64,000 bases of DNA from Hyparrhenia diplandra (lineage: Eukaryota; Streptophyta; Magnoliopsida; Poales; Poaceae): positions 186,001-250,000 of the forward strand of contig JADLZK010011232.1 in assembly GCA_015847255.1 (NCBI GenBank). The letters are read 5' to 3'. This document shows, in pieces, positions 42,891 to 52,389 of the stretch. Both the position numbers and the translations under genes were made by a program. The notes beneath the pieces were generated by a model. The model worked only from the letters and a program-made list of their open reading frames with translations. It ran no database searches and was not told the DNA's origin. Every line of letters begins with the position of its first letter. The first letter of the stretch is position 1.

Positions 42891-43640
42891 ACACTAGCAT
42901 GAGCATCTCTCACTTTTTAACTAGGAGATGTGTGAGAGATGTGGCCCATCAATGATGCGCATCAATACTATCTCTGAATCAACTCATTTTTTTCAAGATT
43001 CTACACTAAAAAGGATGCGTCCTTGCAAATTTTTAGATTTTTTTTTTAGCTATATTAAGGTATTTTAATATTTTTTGTTGAGAAAATTAACAAATAATTA
43101 CAAGTAATAGGTAAACTTGGTCTAAAAATTGCACAAATGCACACAACACCATAGTTTAGCTCCATAAACACCTCAAAAAAAGTTTGAGATGATTTGGAGA
43201 AAGTGGTACTACACATCTCACACTAGCATGAGCATCTCTCACCTTTTGACTAGGACATATGTGCGAGCGATGTGGGTCATTGTGAGGATGTGCATCAACA
43301 CTATCTCCGAATTGACTCAAATTTTTTTTGTCAAGATTCTACACTAAAAGGAGGTGTCCTTGTAAATTTTTAGATTTTTAGCTACATTAGGGTATTTTTA
43401 ACATTTTTGTTGAGTAAATCAACAAATAATTGCAGTAATAGGTAAACTTGGTCTAAAAAATTGCACAAATATACACAACACTATAGTTTGGCTCCATAAA
43501 TGCCCTAAAAAAGTTTGAGATGATTTTGATATAGTTTACAAATCTTACACTAGCATGAGCATCTCTAACCTAGGGACACGGACATGTATGAGAGATGTGG
43601 GACATTGTGTGAGAGATGTGGGCCACTTTGTCGAAATCAT
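42891..43640 (+). repeat. Tandem repeat with ~328-bp period, 2.3 units
   Basis: The phrase ACACTAGCATGAGCATCTC recurs at 42,891, about 43,219 and 43,547. Units one and two match throughout (with the shared phrases AGATTCTACACTAAAA, TAGGTAAACTTGGTCTAAAA and AAGTTTGAGATGATTT). The third unit stops after about 90 bp. No coding potential. Confidence 0.85.
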
Positions 43641-44190
43641 TTGAAAGCTTTATGAGATGATAGAATTTAGTATTTCTAAAAATTATTATTCTATAGAATT
43701 TATATCTAAAATATAAAAGAGTTAGAATATCTATTACACTGTCTTGCCTAATTCACTCATTGCAAGTCTTCTACACAAGCCTAGTAGAATGCCTCGAACA
43801 GCTACTAGAACACTTAATCAAACAAAGAGGCTAACATTACTCTAGTCTAGCTTAAACTAGTGAAGCAACTAAATTAGCTATTTCTACTAAGTTTATGTGA
43901 TGAAATTTGGATGAGCTTCTATTTGATACAACAATTTTCTCAAAATTATTATGTTTTAACTAAAAATGGGTAAAATCACGTTGGAGTCCAAAATAGGACA
44001 TATATACAGTTCCCAATTAAATAAATTTTATTGCATATGATTCAATACACCAGTACGGATTTTGTTGTATTCTTTATGCAAACTAAATTGAAGAGATGTT
44101 TCACAAATTCAAATTCTTCTAAATTTTTATATTTTACGATGTACTGTAGATTTTACAAAATCCTGTAAAATGCTCTTCTGCAAAAAATCC
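43641..44190. other. CACTA interior, AT-rich, no gene recognised
   Basis: Low-complexity AT-rich sequence between the tandem repeat and the second GC-rich zone. No frames worth reporting. Confidence 0.4.
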
Positions 44191-46495
44191 AACCGGCGGA
44201 AATAAAATGCGCGCGGGCATGCGCGACCGCGAAAAAGAAGGGCGGGAATAAATTGCCCACCACCCGTCACATAACCCCTCCGCTCTTTCATCGATTCCAT
44301 CTCCGCGATCGCATCCCATCTTCGCCACTCGCGAGCCAAATCCCAGTCCGGCCGCCACCACCCACCGCCTGCCACAAGCATCTCCGGCACATAAAACCAT
44401 AGTCTGCCGTCTCCCGCCGGCTGCCGCAGGGGCATCGCGCACTATCCCTCCGGCCTCCGCCCTGCGCTCCGCCCCTTGCCGGTTCGCCCCGTCCATTCGG
44501 TCTGCAGGCGGTTGACCGGTCGCCGGCTGCCCGCCGGCTGCCCAGCGCCACTGCCCAAGACCCCGCTCGGCTGCATGAGCAGGAGAAACACGAACAGGAA
44601 GGAACTCAGGGTCAGGGAACAGGAACACGGGAACAGAGCAGCTGCAGCCCTGGTTAGCATCTCGTTTCCCAATTTCAATAATTTTCAACCCTTGCCAGAT
44701 CTGTTTCATAGGATTTAAAAACGAGTTGTTTGTGACATTTGTTGGTACTAATATTTAATAAGGATCCAGGTATTCAAGAAGCTTGAAATCGACATGGTAA
44801 AAGGTTAGTCTCATTGCCTCTACTAAGCTGGAAATTTACTGCAAAAGTATTGTGGTCTTTTATATATTAATTAGAAAATATGTTCTTTATCTAGCACAAA
44901 TAGAGATTATGCAACACTGCACCGCTTATTATCCAGATGCTCTCATTGTGTTTGTATATGTGTAACAAACTAATGCTACATCATTATTTAGATTCAGGAT
45001 CTTACAATGTTGCATGCTAGTATTAAACCTCCAATTTCTTATTGATCTAAACCTGTCTGGTTTTTTAGTTAGCCTTGTCAAATATCAAATAGCCAAATTA
45101 ACCTCCAATTGCTTGCTGCGATGCTTTTGGTTAATGCTGATGGATGATGATGGTGATATGGCTAAAATATTCCAGTTAGTTGATCCTTTTTAAAATATGT
45201 CTCTGTATTAGTTTGCAATTCATAGTATCACACTTCCTGTCCAATATATTGCCTCCACCCATCAAAGTTAGCTGAACTAAAAAAATTATGTGGTTCAATT
45301 TTTGTTTTCAAAAGTATTAGTCTATGTCTCTATGACAAACCCATTTACTTTTGCAGACTTACTTGTACGTGTATCAGACTTCTCTTATGACCGGTTGCCG
45401 ACCCCTGCTAGTTCAAAGTCCTTGACAGGTGAAGCACTACAAGGATGGTAGGTTCTCTTAGGTTGTTCCTGTGTTGATATGCTTAGTGCTTGTAGTCTTG
45501 GAACTGTTCTATATCCATGAAATTTTTGAATTTACTACTGTTCATATCCATTTTGATTTTTTTTGATGGAGTAGCATCCTCTGTTAGTATATGAGTGTGC
45601 ATATGAACTTCTGAACTGAGTAACTGACCAAAGACAGCATGCTAGTCTGCTGCTGCAAGACAAAAACACAACTTTGATTTGTGTCTAAGCAGACCATAAC
45701 CTGCTGTTAGATAGTGGTCTGTCACACATCTAGTTCATAGTAGTAAATAGTGTCCTGATATATTAGTTCATCAAAAATCTTGGCGAACAAGTGGAGATTG
45801 TCTGTTCTGTAGTTTCTTCAGACTTCTGTGAGTTCAGACATGAGTTTTGTAGTTTCTTCCTGAATTTTTTTTCTTGTATGTACTGTCCTCGACCCTTTTC
45901 TGTTGTACCTCAAAATTCATTATCTGAAAATTCAGTTCTAAAAAGTAATTTATGGTAAGTGTATACCATAGTAAGTTCGCCAATTTGTTGAGAAAGTAAT
46001 TTGTCTTGAAATAGATGTACATTAACCAATTCTTGCACATTCTTGTGTATCACAAGGTAGTAAGTAATAATGTTTTCCCTCTTTTTCAGATCTTCTGTCG
46101 CATAAGAGGAGGCTACTCCATTCATAGCAGCAAGGTAACCTAGCTCCTCGCTCTTTGTGTTGTTGACTGTAATGCAGCAAGTAAAGTAAATAGTGAAGGA
46201 TGGAACTAGTCCCACTTTTGTTTGCCTGACCGATGAAATCTTAAGATACAAGTATCACCTGTACAAACTAAATTAAGATAGCAAGAAAAACTAAATTTGT
46301 CAATCTACAAACTGTTAGATCTCACTCTCCTTGTAAGTTGTACATTGGAACCTGTACCTTCACTAGATTACTCATTCTATCACTTTTTTTCAGGAACTTA
46401 CTCTTGTAAACAACAATGTGCAGCCAAACAACCCATTTTGAGCTTTTGCCGAAGATTGCTGCCATGGACAGAATGTGCTATGCTAAGCTAGGATT
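44191..46495 (+). other. Possible spliced transcription unit inside the CACTA element
   Basis: A GC-rich first-exon-like block (about 44,200-44,650, with overlapping frames on both strands) is followed by exon-like pieces with AG/GT borders: 44,771-44,803, 45,357-45,447, 46,090-46,134 and from about 46,394. The second and third join to a short reading from ATG at 44,794 (MVKDLLVRVSDFSYDRLPTP...). The frame closes soon after in either splice choice, so the product would be a very short peptide or a non-coding RNA. I do not recognise the sequence. Confidence 0.35.
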
Positions 46496-46870
46496 AACTT
46501 TGTGTTCATCAGCTAGGATTAGCCATGCTAATGACTAATATGATTGTTAGTGACATTACATATATATATATGTACATTTTAGATAAATGAATCAATGTAT
46601 GGCTTCTGTGAACTTTTTTTATGTCATCCTAAATTTTAGATATTCAAGGTTTTTTTTAATCTTGTTAAATTGAGCTTGATGGGTTGTTTGCTAAAAGGTC
46701 TTTATACCGCTGAACTGTCCGTTGCTAAAAGCTCTAATGTGCTATTCATTGTTAAAGTTGGACCACAATGAACTCTCCATCGCTGTTTACATACAACGAC
46801 AGTTTCATTAGCAACCGCCTCCCCTCAAAAATAAAATAGCTACTGCTGGTGTCCCTTGGTATAATCTATA

Positions 46871-47475
46871 GCAATGGCCTGGTGGTAGGATCGAACTTTG
46901 TAGAGTTAAAGGTCTCAGGTTTGATCCTTGCATGTGATAGGTTTTTTGCTATTTTCTTTCTTCCTGGTAAAATGAGCAATACAACGTTAAACTAGCTAAA
47001 TAAGCAAAGAGTAACACAAAAGTGTCAATAGTCTGGTGGTAGGACTTCACATTCTAGACCAAGAGGTCTACGGTTCGATCCTAGCGCAATTTTTTTTTTA
47101 TTATTTTCTTTGTTCCGGTTAAATGAGGAATAAAATGTTAAATTAATAACATAATAGAAACCTAACACAAAACCATGTGTATTCCAGTGGTTAAGGCGCC
47201 ACATTTTGTTCCAAAGGTCCTAGGTTCAAACCGTATGTGCCACACATTTTTTTTTTCAATAGTGTTTGTTTTACACAAATTATTACTTTTAAATTAATAT
47301 ATAAAAAGGTAGAGCACCCCATTAGGACACAAACGGATACTTGTCTACTTTTAAATTAATATATAAAAAGGTAGAGCACCCCATTAGGGACACAAACGGA
47401 TACTTGTCCAGTGGTTAAGACACTAGCCATTTATACTAGAGGTCTAGTATTCAAACCGCCCGTGTGCTTCTTTTT
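46871..47475 (+). repeat. Array of four tRNA-like modules with T runs
   Basis: Four modules repeat at spacings of about 154, 151 and 225 bp: 46,871-46,947, 47,022-47,099, 47,172-47,256 and 47,401-47,475. Each has an A-box-like stretch (for example TAGTCTGGTGG, CCAGTGGTTAAGG), a B-box-like stretch 35-45 bases later (GGTTTGATCC at 46,918, GGTTCGATCC at 47,072, GGTTCAAACC at 47,223, TATTCAAACC at 47,448) and a run of 5-10 T directly after. The spacers of modules one and two also match each other (TTTTCTTT...TTCC(T/G)G). In module three, ends ATGTGT and ACACAT could pair. These are the parts of internal RNA polymerase III promoters and terminators, but stems of true tRNAs are poorly kept, so I call them tRNA-like repeats. 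Confidence 0.65.
47284..47408. repeat. Perfect tandem duplication of ~62 bp
   Basis: The unit ACTTTTAAATTAATATATAAA...GGATACTTGTC occurs twice head-to-tail (about 47,285-47,346 and 47,347-47,408) with one base difference. It widens the spacer between tRNA-like modules three and four. Confidence 0.92.
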
Positions 47476-47720
47476 GCTATATGACGACTATGTTTCATCA
47501 TTATAAAGACGACATACCAAAACATAATCTATGACGACCTCCTTTAAGTGTTCTATGACCTTATTTTCAGTATCGTCACTAATATTCAAGCCAAAACCGT
47601 CACACGACACTTATGACGAAAAATAGACATTTCGTCATTGAAGACATACCCTCCTCGTGGACCAAAGTGTGCAACGCCACGAGAAAATCGTCATGGATGA
47701 TCATATTTCTACTAGTGTAG

Positions 47721-48259
47721 AAAAATAGAAAAAAGGGTGAAAGTCTAAACTACCCCTTATCTCCTCCCCTCCCTTTTTGTTCGCTAAGCACCCACAAGAC
47801 GTTGAAACACCGACGCCGCCGTGCTAGGTTTCCCGGGGCCGGTTGCGGGGGGTCCGGTGGCGGGCGTCGTCGGCCGGCCGGCGTCTTCTTCGGGCATCGT
47901 GGTCGGGTGCACGACCGAGCCAGGCGCGGGCGCTGCCGTGGGTGCACGCCGGCGACAATCGTCCCCATGCTTGGGCGCAGCTAGGCGCGGGTCGAGCCGT
48001 CTTGGCCGGGGCGGGCCGGGTCGAGAGCGCACACGGGCGAGCACCATGGGCGAGGTTGCTTCAACATGGAGCCGATTGGGTAATTTTCTTGGGCTCCATT
48101 CTTTGCTATGGTTTGATTGGGTTGGTTGTTCGGCCAAGTTTGTAGGATTAGGAACTTATTTCCCATATATTGGTTTGCGTGTCTAATAAGAACAAAATTA
48201 AACTTGTTGTTCATGTTCGGGCACACCGGTGTATGTCCAATGGGGGTCCAAAGAGCTAT
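47721..48259. other. GC-rich segment, possibly 5' part of a MULE
   Basis: Right after the CACTA element, an A-rich edge (GAAAAAAGGGTGAAAGTCTAAACTACCCC) and a GC-rich block follow, with overlapping frames on both strands and no domain. It leads into the MuDR-like relic and could be its 5' region. Confidence 0.4.
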
Positions 48260-49460
48260 AGACACAGAGAAACATTGACTACTAATGTTGGCGTAAAAAT
48301 GACTTTACCTTGCTAAAATTGGTAAACTTAATTGGTGAGAGCTTTGTATGGGGTTCAAAGCAATACATATCTCTCTAGCGTGCACGAGAGAGTACACTTC
48401 TATTCGAGTGGTTTGAGCTCAACAAAGGGGAAGTCCATATTGAGATTGCAATTGATGAACAACTATTGGAGTGGTTTGAGGTTAATAAGGACAAAGAGGA
48501 AGTCCATATTGTTGCTGAAATCAATGGTTTTGAAGGGCCATTGCAGTGCTCACCAACCAAGCAATGGGCTTCACCCTCTTGTCGGGAATCTTCTTTTTGG
48601 ACTGCACCTATTGATTTGGATCCTTTCATAAATCCAACACCACCCACTCAACCCACTTCAAACCGCCAAGGAAGACAAGAAGCCTAGCTACCAAGGAAGA
48701 CAAGAAGGTGGACACTAAAAGTATCGGATGATGTTTTAAGTGATAGCATTATGACTCTCGAAGTTGGTCGTGCATCTTTCGATTCTAAATTAGATGTATT
48801 TTCGACTCACGGTTCCTCCGACACTAAGTATGATCCTACTCAAAAAAATAGTTGATGATAATGACAATGATGTTGATGCTCCTATGTTCACTTACGATGT
48901 TGATGTTCGATGTATTGATATTGGTTGTATGTTTCGATGTGAATGACTATGGTTTTCATATTGCGAAGAAAGATAAGAAGCGATTTCAAGCTAAGTGCTT
49001 GAGAGTTGATGAAATAGATGCGGAGTGGACTTTCTTTGCTAATTTTAGCGAGGCCTGAGAAATACTCCCTCCGCCGCCCCACCGAAGTTTGTCACCCCTG
49101 GTTTCCGTGCCATCTTATTCGATGCTTCGTCTTATTCAAATTTTTGCACAAATATAATTTATTTTTTTACGACTTATTTTTTTCAATGAAAATACTTGAA
49201 TATTGATTATTTTATTTTATAATTTGCATAAATATTTTGAATAAGACGGATGGTCAAAGATGAAGTTCAAAAAGTCAAAAACGTCGAACTCCATGGGACA
49301 CGAGGGAGTATGTGGGATGCAAGGTACGACAATTCTTCTTTTCTTTGTTAGGTTGTTTTTGTCCTTTTCACTTTATCTTTTGTTACACTAATGTGAGCTT
49401 ATTTCCCTTGCAGGTGAAGACAAATGGTCCTACGCACATACTAGTAGAAATGTGGTCATC
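48260..49460 (+). pseudogene. MuDR-like (MULE) transposase N-terminal relic
   Basis: Plus-strand pieces in several frames resemble the N-terminal half of MuDR-type transposases: EWFEVNKDKEEVHIVAEING with FEGPLQCSPTK (about 48,460-48,560), MFTYDVDVRCIDIG (about 48,885-48,925), and DVNDYGFHIAKKDKKRFQAKC with WTFFANFS (about 48,938-49,050). After a nested MITE comes a GCK piece, an intron-like gap (about 49,322-49,411) and VKTNGPTH (about 49,414). The catalytic region and the rest of the element are absent. Frameshifts and stops show it is dead. Confidence 0.75.
49063..49310. mobile_element. Stowaway-like MITE, copy B, inside the MULE relic
   Basis: A 244-bp element (49,065-49,308) flanked by TA. 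Its sequence is the reverse complement of the family copy at 35,020-35,262 (shared TTATTCAAA, ACGACTTATTTT and AATATTTTGAATAAGACGGATGG regions). Removing it restores a continuous reading across the transposase relic, so it inserted later. Confidence 0.9.
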
Positions 49461-49644
49461 GGTGACCTTTATTTACAAAGTGGGCCACAAGACTCGTTCC
49501 ATCCCTGGTTGGGCCTTTCTATTTTGATACCCGTCATAGAGTGTGTCTTGTTTGCCGCTTTTGTAACACTTGACGATGTGGAATGCGTGGCCCATAGGGC
49601 CCACTCCAATTTTTTTTGACAAAGTGGGCCATAGGTTCCGCTTA

Positions 49645-49919
49645 TACCTGAGCATTTTTCGGGCTAGGCCAGAAAAAGCCCGGTTTATTTCGGGCCGAGA
49701 AAATCCTGCCCAGGCCCGTCCCACTAGACATGTCGGGCCTCAATTTTCGGGCCGGGCTCGGGCTTGGGCGGGCCGCCCGTGTGTTCTATAGTGTAAAATA
49801 GCTAAAATCAACATTTTAGGTCGGGCTCGGGTCAAGTTTTTTTTTCTCGGGCTGTAAGATCTCTGCCCAGGCCCGCCCAGTAAGGTCCGTGGGCGGGTCG
49901 GGCTAAAAATGCTCAGGTA
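49645..49919. mobile_element. MITE with GC-rich interior and long inverted ends
   Basis: TACCTGAGCATTTTTCGGGC at 49,645 is inverted at 49,900-49,919 (GGGCTAAAAATGCTCAGGTA). The ~275-bp interior is rich in CGGGC/GCCCG stretches. A short TTATA/TATAG overlap flanks it; the target duplication, and so the superfamily, is unclear. Confidence 0.75.
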
Positions 49920-49961
49920 TAGTTCCGCTCCACAGCAGCTGGACCCTTTATTTTTGTTGGC

Positions 49962-50040
49962 AAAAAATATGCTCTTGCAAAGCTTTGAACTCATGACCCA
50001 GTGCACATTAGGTAACAACGTTACCACTGGACTACTCAAT
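49962..50040 (-). repeat. Solitary tRNA-like module outside the CACTA element
   Basis: On the minus strand an A-box-like TAGTCCAGTGG (about 50,024-50,034) is followed by a B-box-like GAGTTCAAAGC (about 49,982-49,992) and a T run (49,962-49,967). The order, spacing and the wording CCAGTGG match the modules at 46.9-47.5 kb. Confidence 0.55.
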
Positions 50041-50159
50041 ATTCTTGTACAAAGAATTAAAGTTAGCTTATTTGTTAGCTTTCAGTCCACAAGTCAACGC
50101 ATAATTCCTTCCAGTCCACACAAAATTAATTTAATTTTACGACGAACCGTGCGCGCCAC

Positions 50160-50601
50160 TCCACTGCCGGACACCCATACACCTATTTAACCGCCGCCTC
50201 AAGCTATACCACCAACAGAAATACGAAAAGATACACACACAGCACACCACTTGTTCACTTCACTCGCTGCAAGAAGACACAAGCGAACAGGTGCAGGTGG
50301 AGCCAATGAGCAGCCATGGGGAGCCACGCGCCGAGGGCCACCTCGCCTTGCTCCTCGTCCTCCTGCGCCGCCTCCAGCTCCAACGAGAGCCACCGCGCGC
50401 AAGCAGTGCTGCTCCTGCCGTTCCGGGGCGCGCTGCACGGGCCACACCAGCCCGATGCTGCTCCAGTTCGCCCGGAGCCGCCTCGTGTGCCACGGCCTCC
50501 GCCCCATGCTCGTCACCACCAGCTACATCGTCATCCTAACCGCGCCGGCCCCGCCCAACCCCTTCCGCGTCGCCGCAATTTCAGACGGCTTCAATGACAC
50601 C
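50160..50601 (+). pseudogene. UGT74-type exon-1 fragment B
   Basis: Near-duplicate of fragment A. Here the ATG at 50,316 opens MGSHAPRATSPCSSSS... in frame with NESHRAQAVLLLPFRGALHG. One extra G at about 50,440 then shifts the frame, and the rest (LVCHGLRPMLVTTSYIVIL and FRVAAISDGF) is read in another frame up to about 50,598. Exons beyond the N-terminal part are absent. A TATTTAA box lies near 50,184. Fragment B lost less of its 5' frame than A, but it is not functional. Confidence 0.82.
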
Positions 50602-51703
50602 CACTACTACACAACAAAGTTATTGTAACACTTTCTTGTAACATATTCATCAATGTGTTCCAATGAAATATCACAAGAACACAAAAAATAGAGTGTTATT
50701 GTGCTTTGGTTGTAACACAAAACACTTCTTCCATAAAAATATGTTATCGACAATAATTTTAGTAACACAAAATTAGTGTTACAAGCAAAAATGTTATAAT
50801 AGAACACTACGTTGTAACACATAAATGGAACAAATAAAGTATGTTACAAATATATGCCCTGTAGTAACACAAAATAATGTTATAGTCCAAGTGTTACAAA
50901 GACTCATAGAGCAATTGTCCGGTAGACTCTTCACTTCGCCCCACACTCGCACTCCTTCGGTCCTTGCAACTTCTCTGGTTGTCGGTTGGTGGCGCCACTA
51001 GCTCCTCTCCTCTATACGGCCGCGCCATGTGAGCGAGCGGCCCTAAGTGAATACCACATGAACCATATGCTCTATAGCCATAAGTAATTTTGATGGCAAA
51101 ATATTCCATATGCTCATATGGAGAAATTGCAACTTCTCTGGTTGACGGTTTGTAGATCTCGAAAAGCTATGATGCAATTTTATAGTTAATAACCTTTTCA
51201 TTTAAAGTAATCTATCTAACAAAGTTTACATATCAATTTTCGCAAATCAAATGTGATTTTTCAAACTACCTCGATGGACAAATTATCAAAACAAAAATTC
51301 TAGATCTTAAAAAGTTATGCAACTTTGTAGTTGACATTTTTTTCATTTGAAATCATCTATCCAAGAAAATTCACGTGAATTTACTCACATTTACCGTAAG
51401 TGAATGTGTAGTGGTAGTTAATTAAGGATATCGAATGGAGAAGGGATCAAAACAAAATTTGTAGGTATTAGAAAGCTATGCAATTTTAGAGTTATTAACC
51501 TTTTGATTTAAAATAATCTATCGAACAAAGTTTGCATATCACTTCGATATTTGAAATGTGAATTTTTCAAACTACCTCGGACGGACAAACTATCAAAATG
51601 AAAACTATAGATCTTGAGAAATTATGCAACTTTGTAGCTGACAATTTTCTAATTTAAAATCATCTATCCAAAATACTCGTATCTAGGAACTATTTTTCAT
51701 TAG
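50602..51703. mobile_element. Insertion in fragment B, CACTA-like left end
   Basis: The sequence between 50,602 and about 51,703 is absent from the matching place near fragment A (about 38,890-38,910). It starts CACTACTACACAAC and its first 300 bp carry many GTAACAC and TGTTAC repeats, a CACTA-like subterminal pattern. The right end (TTAGTAGTT) matches poorly and lacks such repeats, so the element may be a composite or the right end decayed. Confidence 0.55.
51156..51675. repeat. Tandem repeat with ~310-bp period
   Basis: 51,156-51,373 and 51,467-51,675 match with moderate divergence. Shared text includes AAAGCTATG(AT)GCAATTTTA, AACAAAGTTT(A/G)CATATCA, TTTCAAACTACCTCG and TTATGCAACTTTGTAG(T/C)TGACA. 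Non-coding. Confidence 0.75.
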
Positions 51704-52140
51704 TAGTTAGCCAATTGTGCTAGACCAGGCAATTGTGTGAAAATGCATTTTTCGGAGGTGATTGGCGGCGAGGGCAAGGGTGAATGTTTGGGATGAATGG
51801 ATGCTTGCTAAGTGGATGTGGAATAAGTACAAGTCACAGTGCAGAAAGGAGGAAACTCAGGCACCAAATATTGCTGAATTTGCTGCAAATTCAAGTATCC
51901 ATCATGTCGCGTCAAACAATAAGCATCTAGTGATATGGAATCTATATATTGGTTAGCAGAGCAAGTCTTTGCGTGTTGCGCCTTCTGTAAGACTAGCTGT
52001 AACTACGAAGAGGTCAAAGATACACTCAGGAATCACTGTAACAGTAAAGGCACATGTTGTGTGTCATTTAGTTATTATATTGCTTTTTTGGATACTAAGT
52101 GCTCTATTGAGGACAAGAGATCATAGACATCGTACATAGA
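51704..52140 (+). repeat. Downstream sequence shared with fragment A
   Basis: Matches 38,903-39,230. In this copy a 64-codon frame (51,762-51,956) reads VWDEWMLAKWMWNKYKSQC, unknown family, and may be a piece of a gene or transposon. Confidence 0.65.
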
Positions 52141-52389
52141 TTACTGCTGTAACTATGGAAATGTTAGGAGCTAGATTGCGGGGTGGGGGTGGGCAGCCAC
52201 CTTCCTCGCCATTTACTGGAGCTCCGGCGGCTGGCAAGCTGATCTGCCGCCACCTTCAAGCTTGGTGGAGATCCCGTGAATTCTTGTGCGCGGCTGAGCG
52301 CATCGGCTACGGGTTGGGCTGGCTCCCCGGCGCCTGTGGACAGATCTGGTAGGCGGGTGGTTTTTGGCTACCCGACGCCTATGGATCCA
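52141..52389. other. Short unassigned segment
   Basis: GC-rich and without recognised domain. The frame 52,155-52,352 ends at the LTR border. Confidence 0.3.

Larger units (their letters stand above)
39408..47720. mobile_element. 8.3-kb CACTA element without recognisable transposase
   Basis: The element begins CACTACTAGGGATTGTCTC at 39,411 and ends TTTCTACTAGTG at 47,717; the ends are inverted CACTA(C/G)TAG. The 3-bp target duplication TAG flanks both sides (39,408-39,410 and 47,718-47,720). Both subterminal zones carry many copies of TGACGA/CGTCA motifs (about 39,440-39,780 and 47,480-47,700). The 8.3-kb interior has no transposase domain. It holds a GC-rich zone on the minus strand (about 42,070-42,420), a ~328-bp tandem repeat, a GC-rich zone at 44,190-44,650, possible spliced exons at 44.8-46.5 kb, and an array of tRNA-like modules. 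It must rely on a transposase made elsewhere. Confidence 0.9.

Noticed and set aside
44794..45447. Small spliced protein gene in the CACTA element
   Set aside because: The frame closes soon under both splice choices and the family is unknown; listed only as a possible transcription unit.
46871..47475. Cluster of true tRNA genes
   Set aside because: Box-like elements and T runs are present, but acceptor and T-arm pairing is poor, so only tRNA-like repeats are claimed.
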